From positions 383,839 to 447,838 of the forward strand of contig MEHQ01002044.1 in assembly GCA_008828725.1 (NCBI GenBank): 64,000 nucleotides of DNA. The letters run 5' to 3'. The stretch comes from Saccharina japonica (taxonomy: Eukaryota > Sar > Phaeophyceae > Laminariales > Laminariaceae). Each line of letters starts with the position of its first letter. Position 1 is the first letter of the stretch. Below, one piece after another: positions 25,646 to 39,100 of this stretch. The notes below the pieces were generated by a model. That model searched no databases. It was not told the origin of the DNA and saw only the letters and a list, made by a program, of their open reading frames with translations. The translations under genes and the position numbers were made by a program.

Positions 25646-27899
25646 TTGCAACGTTCACAGCGCCTTTTGACGTTTGCACATCCCCGATGCACGAATAAAA
25701 CCAACCCTCACTGCTGCGGGACTAAACATGGCCAACACTAAACGCCACCCGTAAAAGAAAAAAGAGAGGAATAGAGGTTTGGAGTTAAGCTTTCGGTATC
25801 ATTTCGTTGGTTGGGTAGAAACAGCTGAGAAAAGGAACCATTGTACGTAATGGTATGGGCTAGGAAGGCCGGTAATTACCTCTGTATAGGTAATTGGTCC
25901 GTTTTCGTATAACTTGGGTGGCATTCTCGTATTCGGGGTATTTAAAAGATCTGAGGGCCATATGTGAAGCCCGTCTCGAGACAGATGTCATCTGGCTCGG
26001 GGATTAATATAAAGATGCTTCTCTTCTACGCTTGACTCTACGGAAAGTGAGTAGCACCAAGGATGCTTAAAAGACAAACCTGCAAGGAGATACTCTGTGT
26101 CACACCCAGTCTTATCACACGTGGCGTCGACGGCAGCTTATCACACTATTCCTATACGTCGTAAATATGGTTCTCGCCGATGCTCCCTTCGGTACCCGGT
26201 GAACTGTCTTTATTTATCGAAAACCAAAGCCAAACCATGAACTTGCAGGGGTTGCCTACAACAAAAGGCGTTAATGCAGACATCCATGCCGTCAACCACT
26301 CCTCCTTGATGGGTTGATGGCCGTCGAATAAATCACGGAAACATACAGCCGTACTCGCAGTCTAATCATGTGCGAGAGAATATAGCTCCACCAATGGCGG
26401 GGGCGTGCCAAAGAAGGCAAGCTTAAAAAAATGTCATTTGCACGGCCAAGGAACGGGTTGGCGTGCTTAATTCCCCAAGTAAGTGCGTGTACTGCGGACC
26501 GAGCAATCGAGCTGGTGAAAAAACTCTTAGACCTACGTATGCCAATGGGAAAGCGATGTTTGAAAGCGATGTTTGAAATAGTTCCCTGGAATTTTCAGAC
26601 TGAAGATCCGCTTGTATGTACTGCCGCTGTGGGAAAAAAGGGAAAAAATGTAGATATGATTTTTTCTTATTTTTTTCAAACGGATGCAGGCGGCGCAATT
26701 TGCTTTTTCTCGTTGCAAATCGTCAACACCCTGATAAAAATCAGCTCGTGCGACGATAGACCTTCGACCTTGACAGGCTAATCTGTGATATAGGGGGGGG
26801 GGGGGTCACAACAAAGAAAGCTAGTTGTAGGGATCGAGGAAAAGCAGGATAAAATCAAGTAATTGATTTTTTCGGATACTTTTTCGTATCCGTGATGGGA
26901 TCCAGGTGGTCCGTCGACTTACAGCAGTAGTTCAGCCAGCCAGCAAGGTACGTTGTATTTTGTTTGCCAAGTGGTCCCGCCGCCGTGTCTGGCAAGAGGA
27001 GAGCGAGTACGCTGAACGAGCATGCTGCTCGAACGATGTACGAGGGGCACTCCGCAACATCCAGTAATTAAGGCTTGACATAGATGGCACCGCAGGCCAC
27101 TGCTTGCTCTCAGGACATCCAGCAGCAGTGCTACGAGGGTTTTTACTCGCACAGGCACCAGCTCAAAACTACCGTTCCACTCCTATACTCCCGTAACACC
27201 TGCGTAGACAAGTACTCTTTTTCTTTCTTTCTTACACGTTCTACTGATAAATTAAAAACAGCAAAATATAACGTGTCCTGGTTCGAAATTCTGCGCCGAT
27301 AGCATCTCTCCATGCACATCTGCGCGCAACATGATGACCAATACATTACACTCCGACAATCAGAGAGAAGTAGCTTGACATGTGAAAAGTAATGCGTATA
27401 CTCATCTATATCAATAATGCTGTTAGACGTGTGTGGAGCATGGGCGTGACCGGGGCTCGGGGGCCGGGACGGGGATAGGAGGGACGGGGTGGGAGCTGTT
27501 CTATGATACTGTGCTTGTGTTTGTGTAATCATAGGTCCGCACGTCCTTATGACATTGTGGGCGGAGAGCAGGGTGGAGAGTGTAGTATTTGTTGTTTTAT
27601 ACAAGCGTTTAAGTCTTGTTTTGTCGTTGATATGCTGTATTTTATTGAGGGTCGACTACGTTGTTTGCTGAAAATTACTCGTAATGTGCCCAAGGGCATA
27701 TTTTTTTTCAATCCGGTTTTCACCGTGGTCTGCCGTGGTCGGTAGGTGTAAAATAAGGGTGGTTCCACACTGATGTCAGGTCAAGCAAGGCAAACTTACG
27801 CTGTCAAGGGTATAGGGCCGAGTGTTTAACACTAAAACCTAGTAGAATGGTGCCAGTCCAGGTGCTATCTGTCAAATGGTTCAAGGTGCTGTGTCGTGA

Positions 27900-28110
27900 C
27901 ATCTTTGTTTCGAGGACGGTGAATAGTAGAGGGAGCTGAGGGGGAGAGAGGAGGGAGCTGAGGGGCAGAGAGGAGGGACGCGTGATAGGGATCGAGCGGA
28001 GGGGGGGATGGAGAGAGGGAGGGACGGAAGGCGGGAGAGGGGCAGGGCGAGCAAGGGAGGGTGGGAAGGAGGGAGGGAGGGAGAGAGCGAGAAAGCGAGA
28101 CTGGGACTGA
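27900..28110. repeat. Purine-rich GA tract
   Basis: About 210 bases almost entirely G and A on the plus strand (GGGAGGGAGGGAGAGAGCGA and similar). Such polypurine tracts can adopt triplex structure; no gene fits. It lies in the convergent intergenic region. Confidence 0.7.
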
Positions 28111-28542
28111 GGGAAAAGCTTTCGCCACCTGATCACTCCCAGCACAGATAAATGCGTGACGCTGCCCAAACATGAATTTCATTAATCCGATTCCACTTGA
28201 AATTAGACACCGGCCTCGAGCTGCTGCTAGACCCGCCACTCCGCGACAGCTGCTACTCGGCTCGCGGATGCTGGCAGCCAACCCTGACTACTCCACACAC
28301 AGGGCACCCCATTAGGTATAGTTTGGACCATGACGATCGCCTCCTCGAGGGCTACCGACCTGTACCGTGCGGTACGGGTGTAGCAGTTTTGAAATAAATT
28401 TGGCCGTGGGGTACCCCAGACTGATTCTCATCGGACAGACAGACAGACAGTTTTTTTTAATCCGTTCCAGAGACCACAAGTTACACTTGTGGAATAGGGT
28501 AGGCCTTGCTATTAAACACAAGAACCCGCCCTCTGGCGGATA

Positions 28543-28722
28543 TTTCAGGGCTATTCATGGGTCAGGTGAAACTCACGGGTCGGGTCGGGTCGGGTCGGGT
28601 CAGGGTGACCTGGACCGACCCGTGATACTTTCACACCCTCCTGATCCGACCGGACCCGACCCGTGGTATTTTGAAGACCTCCTGAACACGATCCGTGGGT
28701 CGGCTCATGACCCGTGAAGTGC
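28543..28722. mobile_element. hAT-like (GGGTC)n MITE copy
   Basis: Starts CAGGGCTATTCATGGGTCAGG, contains four GGGTC units and the block GTGGTATTTTGAAGACCTCC, and ends CATGACCCGTGAAGTG. It is the same architecture as the copy at 17272. Confidence 0.6.
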
Positions 28723-29759
28723 CGTTGTTATGCATGGCATATGCGCAACTGCTGTGACTTAACTGTCAGCGCTGGTGGGCGTAACATTTTTTTTTTTTTG
28801 AGTTTCGAGTTTTTCGTTTGAACGGCGCGGATCTCCGGCTTTTACAGATCAAAAGGGGTCCCTACCCCTATACCTCTATAATACCTGGAACAACTGGGCG
28901 GCCGTGAAAATTAGCAAAACTCGCTTTCTTTGCTCGTAATTACGTGCTAACAAAAAAATCTATCTCAAGTGCTCTCTGCTTGTCGCATCTCAGCGCGCGT
29001 AAAAATATATAAATACCTGGTACTTCGTACCACATGCACTCGTGGCAGTGTGTCGTCCACTTCCCTATATTACCGCTGCGCGCGTATCATACCCCACGTC
29101 TCGCATTTTTGGCGGACACACATACAAAGCCTTATCACAGGGGTGACAACATCACACACCCCCAGGAATGGATTTCCGAGACATTTTTGTCCGACACAAG
29201 GCAAGGGGGGGTTCGACAACGAGAACCGGTGGCTTCAGAAATACCTCGTAGAGCTGTTTCCACAGACACATCCCTCGGCGCTTACACTCTTCCCTGTTTT
29301 CGATCACATCTTCTTAGAACTTCCATCGAGGGGGAGTGTTATCTTGCGGGAAAACACCGCGCCGTGTACGGAGGGTAGTAACCCGATTGCCAGAACGACT
29401 ACGCAAACATACCCTGGCAGGCGTGCCGGCCAACCCCACCCCGGTGATGATGCCGAAGTACCCCCGCCCCCCCCCCTTTCCCCCTTTTTCGCCGTTTCTC
29501 TCTACGAACACCTACAATTTAAGTTTAAATTTGACGAGAAATTGATTCCACAGGTCATTCGAGGAGCTCTCGATTCCCCATCGCGATGTGTTACTCTAGA
29601 ACATATACCCTGGCGCCTCCGGAAGAAAGCATCCACCCATATCGAAACCCCGAATACGCCTTACCCTCGACCTCGGAAGGCGTACAGCAGACTTGCCGTG
29701 AAGATTGCGCTCATGCCGATCTGGCCTGAACCCATATAGCACATACGAGTATAGCACAT

Positions 29760-30000
29760 TTGCCGAAACGCTCTCGAAAGCCCAAGAAAACATTTGCAAA
29801 AGGCTTTCGGAAACGTTTGCCCAAAACGTTTCGTAAACGGTAGCAAAACGTTCCCCAAAACATCCGCTAAACTGTTGCTAAAAAAGGTTCGCCAACCGTA
29901 CGGTCAGAAAAGTAAGCAAGGCGTTCCGACCGAAATGGCCAAAGCGGCTCACACAAAAACGTTTCACGAAACGTTTCGCAAAGCGTTCGCACGACAACGT
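29760..30000. repeat. Degenerate CGTTTCGAAAACGTTT repeat
   Basis: Short self-complementary units such as GAAACGTTTCGCAAAGCG and AAACGTTTGCCCAAAACG fill this stretch just downstream of the purF stop codon. Confidence 0.5.
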
Positions 30001-30144
30001 GCGTGATCTTGATCTCGGACAATCGCGGAGAGAAGTGGGCATATGGACGGGCGTTGTGCGCGATCCAGTGCGTCTGCAACGCCGAAGCATACGTACGTAC
30101 ACGTCCCGAGTCCTGTCCTAACGAATCGGCGCCGGGCCTCACCC

Positions 30145-33100
30145 TCACCCCCAGCCGTTGTTGAGCGAGTTGCTCGATTCCTGTCTTCCTCCGCCACCGA
30201 AAGACATGAGAGAACGCTCCGAGGCATCTCGCTTCGGAGACTTGAGGCTGGGGTATGTCATAAAAGAGGCGTAAAAAATGCCGCCGTAAACAGTCGGGGG
30301 TGGCCGGGGCGGAGGCGCGGGGGGGGGAGAGGTTTATGTCAATATTTCGAGAGTTCGGTCTTTGACGTTCCAATATTAGATGCTTCGATATTTCGATGTT
30401 TGGTGTCGCGATATTTCGATGTTGAATGGTTCGATACTTGGATACTTACATACTTCTAAATGGTTCGATTTTTCGATATTTGGCGGTTTGATATTTCGAT
30501 ATAATAGCAATATGATACTTTTATGCATATTTCGACACTCGGCGTTTCGATATTTCGGTGAGATAGATTTCGATATTTCTATCTAAGCCACCGCCTGATA
30601 CAGCTTTCGACAATTGCAGCAAAGCCATGTCTGACACAGCTCGATACTTCCATCAGATCCACCGTCTGACATAGCACTGAGTGCTTCGATATTTCGATAT
30701 TTCGACAATTGATGTTTCGATATTCCATACCTGGGGGTGACATTGAGCATCCGCATCTGCTTCATCGTCAGCGTGGTGTCGTTCCTCATGGCGTGCAGTT
30801 CGCTGAGGTACTCCTCGTTGATGTCGCCCGTCAAATACTCGCCGCTGACAACGTACAACCAAAAAAGTGCGCAAGGTCGAACGGGACGGTTGTTACTTCA
30901 GGCACGGGAGTCAGAGGTCGAAAGGCGCGAGGGGGACAGGTGAAGACCGCTATCACGAAGGCATCGGGTGACATGTAATGTCTCCCGTGCTAACATGAAT
31001 CTACGGCCAATATTGGCTACTGCTTTTTTTCAAAGACTCTTCTTGGGAAACAAATATCTAGGAAGAAACTTCGCGGAAGCAACTCCGTCGAAAAAACCTT
31101 GTTTCCAAGTTTTTATTCGAGGGAGTTGCTTCGAAGCAGTTTCGTCAGCGTTTTTTAATATTGATGAGAAAATTCTTCGCGAGAAACTTCATGTGGCAGA
31201 GAAACCTTCGTAGAAAAACATCCGAACCGACTTCTTCGGGGCCACCAGCACTGACCTAAAGCACGAGGAGTCGAACCTAGGAATGTCTGGGTTGACTTCC
31301 TGCACGGCTGCCTCTAGGTCCGCCAATTCCTGGTACAAAACCCAGTCCGCACCCGTCTTCAGCGCCACCTGTCATACCATCAGGGGTGTCTCGGTTAGTG
31401 TTGGATATCGATATCGGAATCGAGTTCGATACGACAACCGATACATAAATAAAAAATCGATACGATTTCGATATTTGATGCATCGAAGGTTTCGTTCCGT
31501 GTCAGCACGAAAAAACACGGAGAGGCCAGGGGGATGGAGGGCAAAACACGTTCGGTATTCCGATACATCGAAAAATTCGATATTTCGATACGACATCCAA
31601 CACTAGTCGTGGTAGTTTCCCCCGACAAATATGCCACCGAAACGGCCAACAACGCCATGTGGCGCTAGACGATAGGATGCACGGCGACAGCCCGATGTAT
31701 GCCAAGGTAACGGTAAGAACAGACGAAAACGATGCATAGCGACAGCTCGATAGCACGGTATATAGCGACAAGCGGTGAGAATACCATGCGGGAAGCGCTT
31801 AGCGTCGAGCGGCGTATAATTGATGACAGTCGACGAACGTAGGGGGGGAGTGCTGCCATTGGCGCACCATAAACATGAAGGGGAACGATCGGGCTGGATT
31901 ATGGGGAAGGGGGCGGGGTTCAGTCTGCGACCCCGAGTTTTAGAGAACGACGAAACGAACAGGACACGTGACAAAACTATTACGGGGGGGGCGTAGTAAT
32001 CAGAACAACCAGAAGCCTCCATGGACCCAAGAAACACAGTATGTATCCCCCTATGTTTTCACACCGTCATAGGTTATTAGGTTATGATCACTATGCTTCC
32101 CCGTAATATGAAAGCAAGGGATGGCATACAAAACCTGTAACGACGGCATGTCTCGAAGTTCGCCGGGTGTAAGTAAACGTCATCATAAAACAACCACTAC
32201 TACATCAGCACCACCGCCAACATTACCACCAACAACAACCGCAACGCCATCGATAACTACAGCAACGGCAGATCATCAGCGTCACGTTTACAGAGCGAGA
32301 CAGACAGACAGCGCCAAAATTCCGTACCCTAGCAAACGGGGGCCTCGGCATACCTATCCGATCATAATACCATACATCGTATGATCTGATACACTGATAC
32401 GACCTGATCTGATGTAATATGAATACCTGTTCAGGGGTACGGTTGTACGCCACCAGCTCTGTTTTGGTGGGGATGTCGATGCCGTACACGTTGGGGAAGC
32501 GCACTGGCGGCGCCGCTGATGTTAGGTACACCTGGGTAGATCATCAACACACAAACAAGGGGGGAGAGGGGGGGGGAGGCTGGGGTTATAGGATGTGGAG
32601 ACTTGGATGGTAGGTGGTGGGGGAGGAGCGCATCGAGGATACGCTGTCGCCTATCTGCATAATATAGGACGGAATGGGCGGACTTGATAACAGCGACAAC
32701 TCTCGGCACACACCCTCATTTCAACATACCATGCATGCGACGGAGACTGGAGCCAGTACGGGCATTTATACCACCAGCGAACCAGCAGGACGATATGTGG
32801 AGATAAGGAGAGGCGGCCAGGAGCGTATTATGGAGGATCGACGCGAGGGACGGCGAGTGAAACGGAGCAGAGTAGGGGGGGTGGCGTGGGGGGCCTGTAC
32901 TCATTTTGCTTGTGAGATGTGCCCTTAGTCCATTTGGACCATTGTGACCCACGCATTCCTATTCGAGACGTAGCTGGAGCAAGGAGGGGGGTTGGGGAGG
33001 GATGGGAGGGGGTGCGCGGGGGTTGTCGTGTGGCGGTCGACAGCATTACAACTCTACGATGCACGTCGGAGGCAACAAACCACCATAACGGCAATTGTTT

Positions 33101-36100
33101 GTGCATGGAGACTAACGAGACAGCCCAGCGGGCTGCGATGGTAGCAAAGCTTGCAGTGAAATGAAACACGCCGCACCTGACTAAAGCGTGCCTGCACTGC
33201 GTGCCTACTATATACCTGGTCTGTTTGTAGAGTTAGCGCGAGCAAGCGGTCAAAGCGGACGCACCTTGACGGCACCGGCATCCCTGGCCATTTGTACGAG
33301 CTCCATGCTGGTGGTGCCCCTGACGATGCTGTCGTCCACAAGCAAGACGTTCTTGCCTGCAAACTCCGACCTTTTACCAAGGAGGCGGCGCAAGCGAGAG
33401 ACAAAAAACGGACACCGGAAAATAAAACACGATCGTTATAGGCTTACATCATCCCGAACTTGCATGTTTATTAAAAAAAAATGAAAAAAAAAATGAAAAA
33501 AAAATATGGAGCCCAGGCATATATAGCGACCAAACAAGTGACATGTGCGGCTTTATCAGCCTTTTATTACGAGAGACCGCGGTAATCAGAACAAAAAAAG
33601 GTGTGCAATAAATAGGGGGATACATGTTTTTTCCTGTCCATCGTGGGTTCTGATTACTGTGCCCCCCCGTGAAAGGAAGAGGGTCGTGCAACGGCAAACC
33701 ATTGTCGTGCTGCGCCGCGTGTATATAGTATATCTGCTTCGGTTACATTTTCGGACGTATCCCCTACCCCCTCCTCTAGCAACCGGGCAATGAATACCAC
33801 TCTGGACGGGAATATAAGGAACGTTTACATGATAATATCAAGACCAAACGGTCCTTACATTTCCGTCAAGAGCGGTGCATCGTAAGGTCGATCGATGCTG
33901 CGTGCACTCTCGTCGTGTATTTTCCGACATTTTTCTCCCTCTCAAGCCCCCCCCCCAAAAAAAAAAACACTGATGGAGGCCCAAAAGAGTACCAACCGCG
34001 CACTTTACCAACACCGAGGCTCCACAAGAGTGTCGAAAACAAAACCCCACCGTAGTGCAAGGCGTCGACTGTTTAGGCGAGGGAGCGGAGCGTGGCTGCC
34101 CTGCCCAGCCTGGCTTAGCGTTGCGCTGCCGCCACTCTGAAAAACTTTACCAGGTAGACAACATGAATTGCGCCTGCCAGACATAGCCAATGTACGGTTA
34201 CACATATCATTGCGCCTATCGTGCCCATTGCACGGTTACACGATGGCGCTGATTGGCATTCTCATTGAACCTATCATGCCCTATGCGCGGTTACATGAAG
34301 CCGCTGATTGGTTGCTGGTTGCACCGCACCTGATGGTGTTAAGCTTGAGGCGGACGGTTTTCTTCCTCTTCGCCTGTCCGGGCATGATGAAAGTTCTCGC
34401 GATGTACCTGGCCATAGGAAGCACAGGCCAACGAGAACAGAAGCAGCAAGAAACACGAGCATGAGCGTTTTCGTACGGAGCAGTGACGACCAAAACCAAA
34501 CGGTGGAAGCACACCGACCTACAATACACAGAACACACACATCGTGAGTGCCTTGTATGGGGCAGCGACAACTAAAGCGCGGGTAGCACACCGAAACAGT
34601 AGCACCCTTTGGGTATCTCCTTGATGCGACTCATGATCGGAGGAAAACAAACATACATGGGAAAACCGCTTGCCTGTTCTTGATGAAGCCCTCGCGGAAG
34701 GGGATGTTGAGGTGGTATGCGCACTGCAAGGCTGACGTCCGTGCCGTGTCTGTTGACAGGACGCCGCCCCAAAAACAAACGAACATATGGAGAACACGTG
34801 CGAAGAGCACAGAGCGAGGTCGAACGTCAGAGTCAAGGGGGATCCATCGTTCGACGGCGGGGACACCCAACAGCAAGCACAGAGTGTAGGGCGAGGGTGA
34901 GCAACAACTAGGGAGGACCGACCGTTCGACGTCGATGATCACTACCAGTACCATTAATACTAACAATACTACACCATCATAAGACGGCCAACACAACGGT
35001 AACATTAATCGACAAAAACAAACTCCTGCGACGTCGCTGCAAAGCACTCTTCTGTGCCTTTGTCTTCCATACCACTCGTGGCGGCGGACGGAGGGGGCGG
35101 GAGCGGGGATGCCGCACGAGCAGCACATACAACGCATGCAGCACACGCAGCACATACGTATTAATGCATCACATACAGCACATGCAGCGCATTCAGCACA
35201 CACATCACTGTATCCGAATGCATCACACACAGCACATACAGCACTATATATATACGAATGCAGCACATAAAGCGCATGCAGCACATACAACACACAGCAC
35301 ATACAGCACAACACCACCAGAGTAATGTCGCAGCCCATGAAATCACGGCTGGCGAGAGAAGCGATTATTAACAACAATATCAACACGGAATGTGTCTTGC
35401 CTGGGATTGGGATGACCACGTCGATGTGGTGGTCAGGGTATTCGTTGAGGATGCGCTTCGCCAGCTTCGCGCCCATGTTTAGCCGTGCTGCAAAAAACAA
35501 TAACGCCACCACAGGAAAAAAGTTGCCGTAGCGAATCAGGCACACGTGTCAGAACCATCACAGGCGTGCGCACGAGAGAAAGACTAACAGCAGGGCAATG
35601 CACAGGAAACGTGTCTCGGAAGTGTCTTAAAATTCGCGCACAATGCAAGACTGATATGAATCGTCCGAATCGTCCCCCGGTCGCCCAATGTGTACACAGA
35701 CTGTACGATCAGAGCGGGGGTTCGACCAACGTTGCCCAAACGCCGATGAATGCTCTGCTTTTGGCAATCTCAGGATAATCCCGCGACGAAACGGCACGAC
35801 GAAACGACCCAAAACGAAAACGTCGAACGCAACGTCACCGCGAAATGGAATGAAGTGAAACTGCCGGATGAGACGGCATGACGAAACCGCTACAACTGAA
35901 ACCGTCGAACAGGACGGTGCAAACGAAAAAGCTCAAAATATAACCGTCGTATGAGACGGCGCGACAAAACGGAGATTAAACCGCCGGACGAAACGGCAGG
36001 AACTGAAACCATCAGAATAAACGACACGGCAAAAACATGCATTTTTTTGTCGTGCAATTTCAATCAACTGGCGGCTTCCGTTCGCGCCGTTTCGGCTTTC

Positions 36101-39100
36101 TGTTGTTTCGTCGCGCTGTTTCATCCGACGGTATAATTCGAAACGGCCTAAAAAAGAAACCGTCTGATGTCGCGGCATCCTCTCTTAACCTATTCACATC
36201 TTTACTAAATGAATCCCTTCGGAACTGCACATATACACTTCAGGAGACACGCTACTTAGAGTTAGTGTGGGGGTTATTTTGCAGGAATAAATTATTTGTA
36301 CAGTTTTTTTTTTTGTCCATCCCATTTATTATCTTCGCCCTTCCTTTCTCTCTCCTTCCTAGTCGTAACTCAGATCCGGGGTCACAAAGTAGGCTCTTCT
36401 CCCTCCTCCCCCACTGCGGTTCTTGCCTTGCATTTTTATCGCGAGAAGATTTCAGCACTTTCTTCCCTCGTCAACTTTCGTCGAATTGTGCTCACCCACG
36501 CTATACTCATATGCGCTCTCGACAGTTGATGTCATTTGAGAACAAAAATCTCCATACGAGGAGATTTGAACCCCCGACCTCCAACACCAACAGGCTTTGT
36601 GGCTACCTGTTAGACCACCGGGGCGACCGGCTAGAGTATATATATATACAATTACAGGTATCATACGTATCTCACCCTCGTAGACCGGCACCTTGTCCAG
36701 CACCGAGTCGGGTCTTGCAAAGTATACATACTCGAAAAGGCAGGGGCTGAGCACAGCACCGTCGGGGATCTTGCACTGGTGTGTGTGCAGGTTTCCCTTC
36801 ACGTCAACGAACACGCACTCCCCTGGCGCCACGTCGCCTGCAGGGTGCACCCGCCAGCATGCGAGAGCGCGAGAGCCGTGGACGACCAGGATCAGAGATC
36901 AGACAGGAATGGGGCCGGCGAGTGGGGAAGCAGGACGACAACCGAGTGAAGGTGTCGAGTGAAAGGATCGAGTGAAAGCATCGAGAGCATACGTCGAGTG
37001 AGATATTCGAGGGAACGCATCGAATGAACGCGTCGAATTCGAGAACCGAGTGAAAGCATCGAGTAGAAGCACCCAATGAAAGCATCGAGTGAAAGCACCA
37101 AGTGAAAGCATCGAGTGAAACACCCCAAGTAAAATATTCGAGGGAAACGTCGAATGAAGGCGTCGAGTGAAAGCACGGAGTGAAAGCATTGAGTGAAAGC
37201 GCCCAGTGAAACATCGAGATAAACATTCAAGTGCAACATTCCAGGAAACACATCGAATGGAGGCGTTGAGTCAAAGCACCGAGTGAAAAAAACAAATGAA
37301 AGCATCGAGTGAAAAGCACCGAGCGAAGGTGTCCACTGAAACATTCGAGGGAAACGAAAGCATCAAAAGAAAGCTCGAGTCAAATCATGAAGTCAAAACA
37401 CCCAATGACAGCATCGAGTCAAAGCACCGAGCGGAAACATCGAGCGAAGCACCGAGTAAAAACATCTAGTGAAAACATCGAGCGAAAACCCACAGGGGGT
37501 GAAACATAAAACGAAAACTCACGGAGGAGATCGAACCCCAGCATGTCCATGACGACGCTCTCGCTCGACACCACGTAGTCCTTCGTTGCCCCCGTCACCT
37601 TCGTCTTTTCTCGGGTGCCGAACACCAGCGGCCGGATGCCGTGGGGATCCCGGAAGCCTACGATCCCTATGCCGTTGATCATCGCCTGTCGAGAGCCAGG
37701 CACAACAGACACGCAGAGAGAAAGTAGTCCGCGAGGGGTTTACGGGATCATAGGGGGGGGTGTACTCATTAGCCACATGTCATGCATGGCCGTAGCCGTA
37801 TGATCAAAGGCCCTAGAATCCCTACAATGCCCGGACGGAGCACGTCGGATTTTCACGGACCGGGCAGGCATTGCTTGCACCAAACAAGCGCGAAGCGCCG
37901 TGAGGTGTTGGGCGAGTCGCATAAAAGGGTGAGCTACATCCTATGTACCAGGAATCGCTCGTGGGGCGTGTGGGGCGGACTTGCAACGGATGACACCTTT
38001 GAACGGACTGATTCGTTTTCTGGTGTGACCACTTCCAGAGACAATGGGTATACGGACGGGGGGTGTTTTTGCGCGAAAAACTAGCATTGCAGGGCACCAA
38101 CCATGCTTCCGATTCCGAAGTAGAACCAAACAGAACCGAACCGACAGCGAGGCGCGACAAAAAATACGCCGTAGGAGAGACCGAGCCAAAAAACAAAAAA
38201 CAAAAACGCCATTTTTCTCACCACGACAGCATAGCCCCCCTGGCACCGCGAAATAACGCCTCCAGCCGCCTCGAAAATGTCCTCGGGGGTCACTTGTTGA
38301 GGCTGCAGGGTTGGGGCGAAGGGTGTATATAGGGTAGGGTATGTACGGTGCAGTCAGCCGTGGCAACAGCGGCAACATATTAAACAGCAATCCATCAGGC
38401 CGGGGGCACGAGGGAATACGCCAGCGTGACGAGAGCAGATGTGAGCATGCTGAGCAAACACTTTAATGGCAGGGCTGTTCATGGGTCGGGTCATCCTCGC
38501 GGGTCGGGTCGGGTCGGGCAAGGGTGAGCCAACCCGACCCGTGATATATTGAAAATCTCCTGACCCGACCCACCCGATCCGACTCGACCCGACCTGTGAG
38601 ATTTGACAAGCATTCTGATCCGTGAAGAGTAGGTAGGAGGCCGTAGTTTGACCCCTTGAATGACCGCCCTGTGCACTAAAACCAGTACAACAAAGTCAAA
38701 ACAGGGTACGTATGTTGAACAAATATGCTATTAATATAAACATACATAGGAGACCACGGTTTGACATCTTGACTGGCCGCCCCCTAGACAAAAATCAGCA
38801 TACTAATACTCGTAGTAAGAACACAAGAGGCCTTGACACGAACAAAAAAAACAGTCTCCAAAACATAATACCCGTTTGGACTTACGTATTACGGAGAACC
38901 ATACCCTGGTAGTACATAGGACCAATTATTGCTTTCAAAAATGGGGAAATGTGTAGGTTTTAGTTTGTACCGTAGGTCCTATTTACTAGTATTACTATTA
39001 CTAGTGTTTACTATGCTCCCCCGTAATATGATTGGTATGCACATCAAACGCGTGTTATATTCACAAAGAGGTAGTATATTTGACGGTGAGTGAGCATGTA

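Larger units (their letters stand above)
23382..30144. other. Convergent intergenic region, no recognised gene
   Basis: Lies between the 3' ends of the 7TM-RGS and purF genes. It holds the decayed tandem copies, hAT-like MITEs, a GGACAGATC element and a GA tract. An ATG-started open frame of about 110 codons at 26431-26781 has no recognisable domain. A 256-codon open stretch at 28969-29739 has no ATG until its last residues. Confidence 0.6.

Noticed and set aside
34631..35545. 304-residue minus-strand open frame
   Set aside because: It contains purF exons 9 and 10 plus an intron that happens to be open; splicing at the GC donor gives the conserved PurF sequence instead.
36804..37344. Phe/Ser/Leu-rich minus-strand frames of 96-150 residues
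   Set aside because: All lie on the GAGTGAAAGCATC minisatellite; the codon pattern is the repeat.
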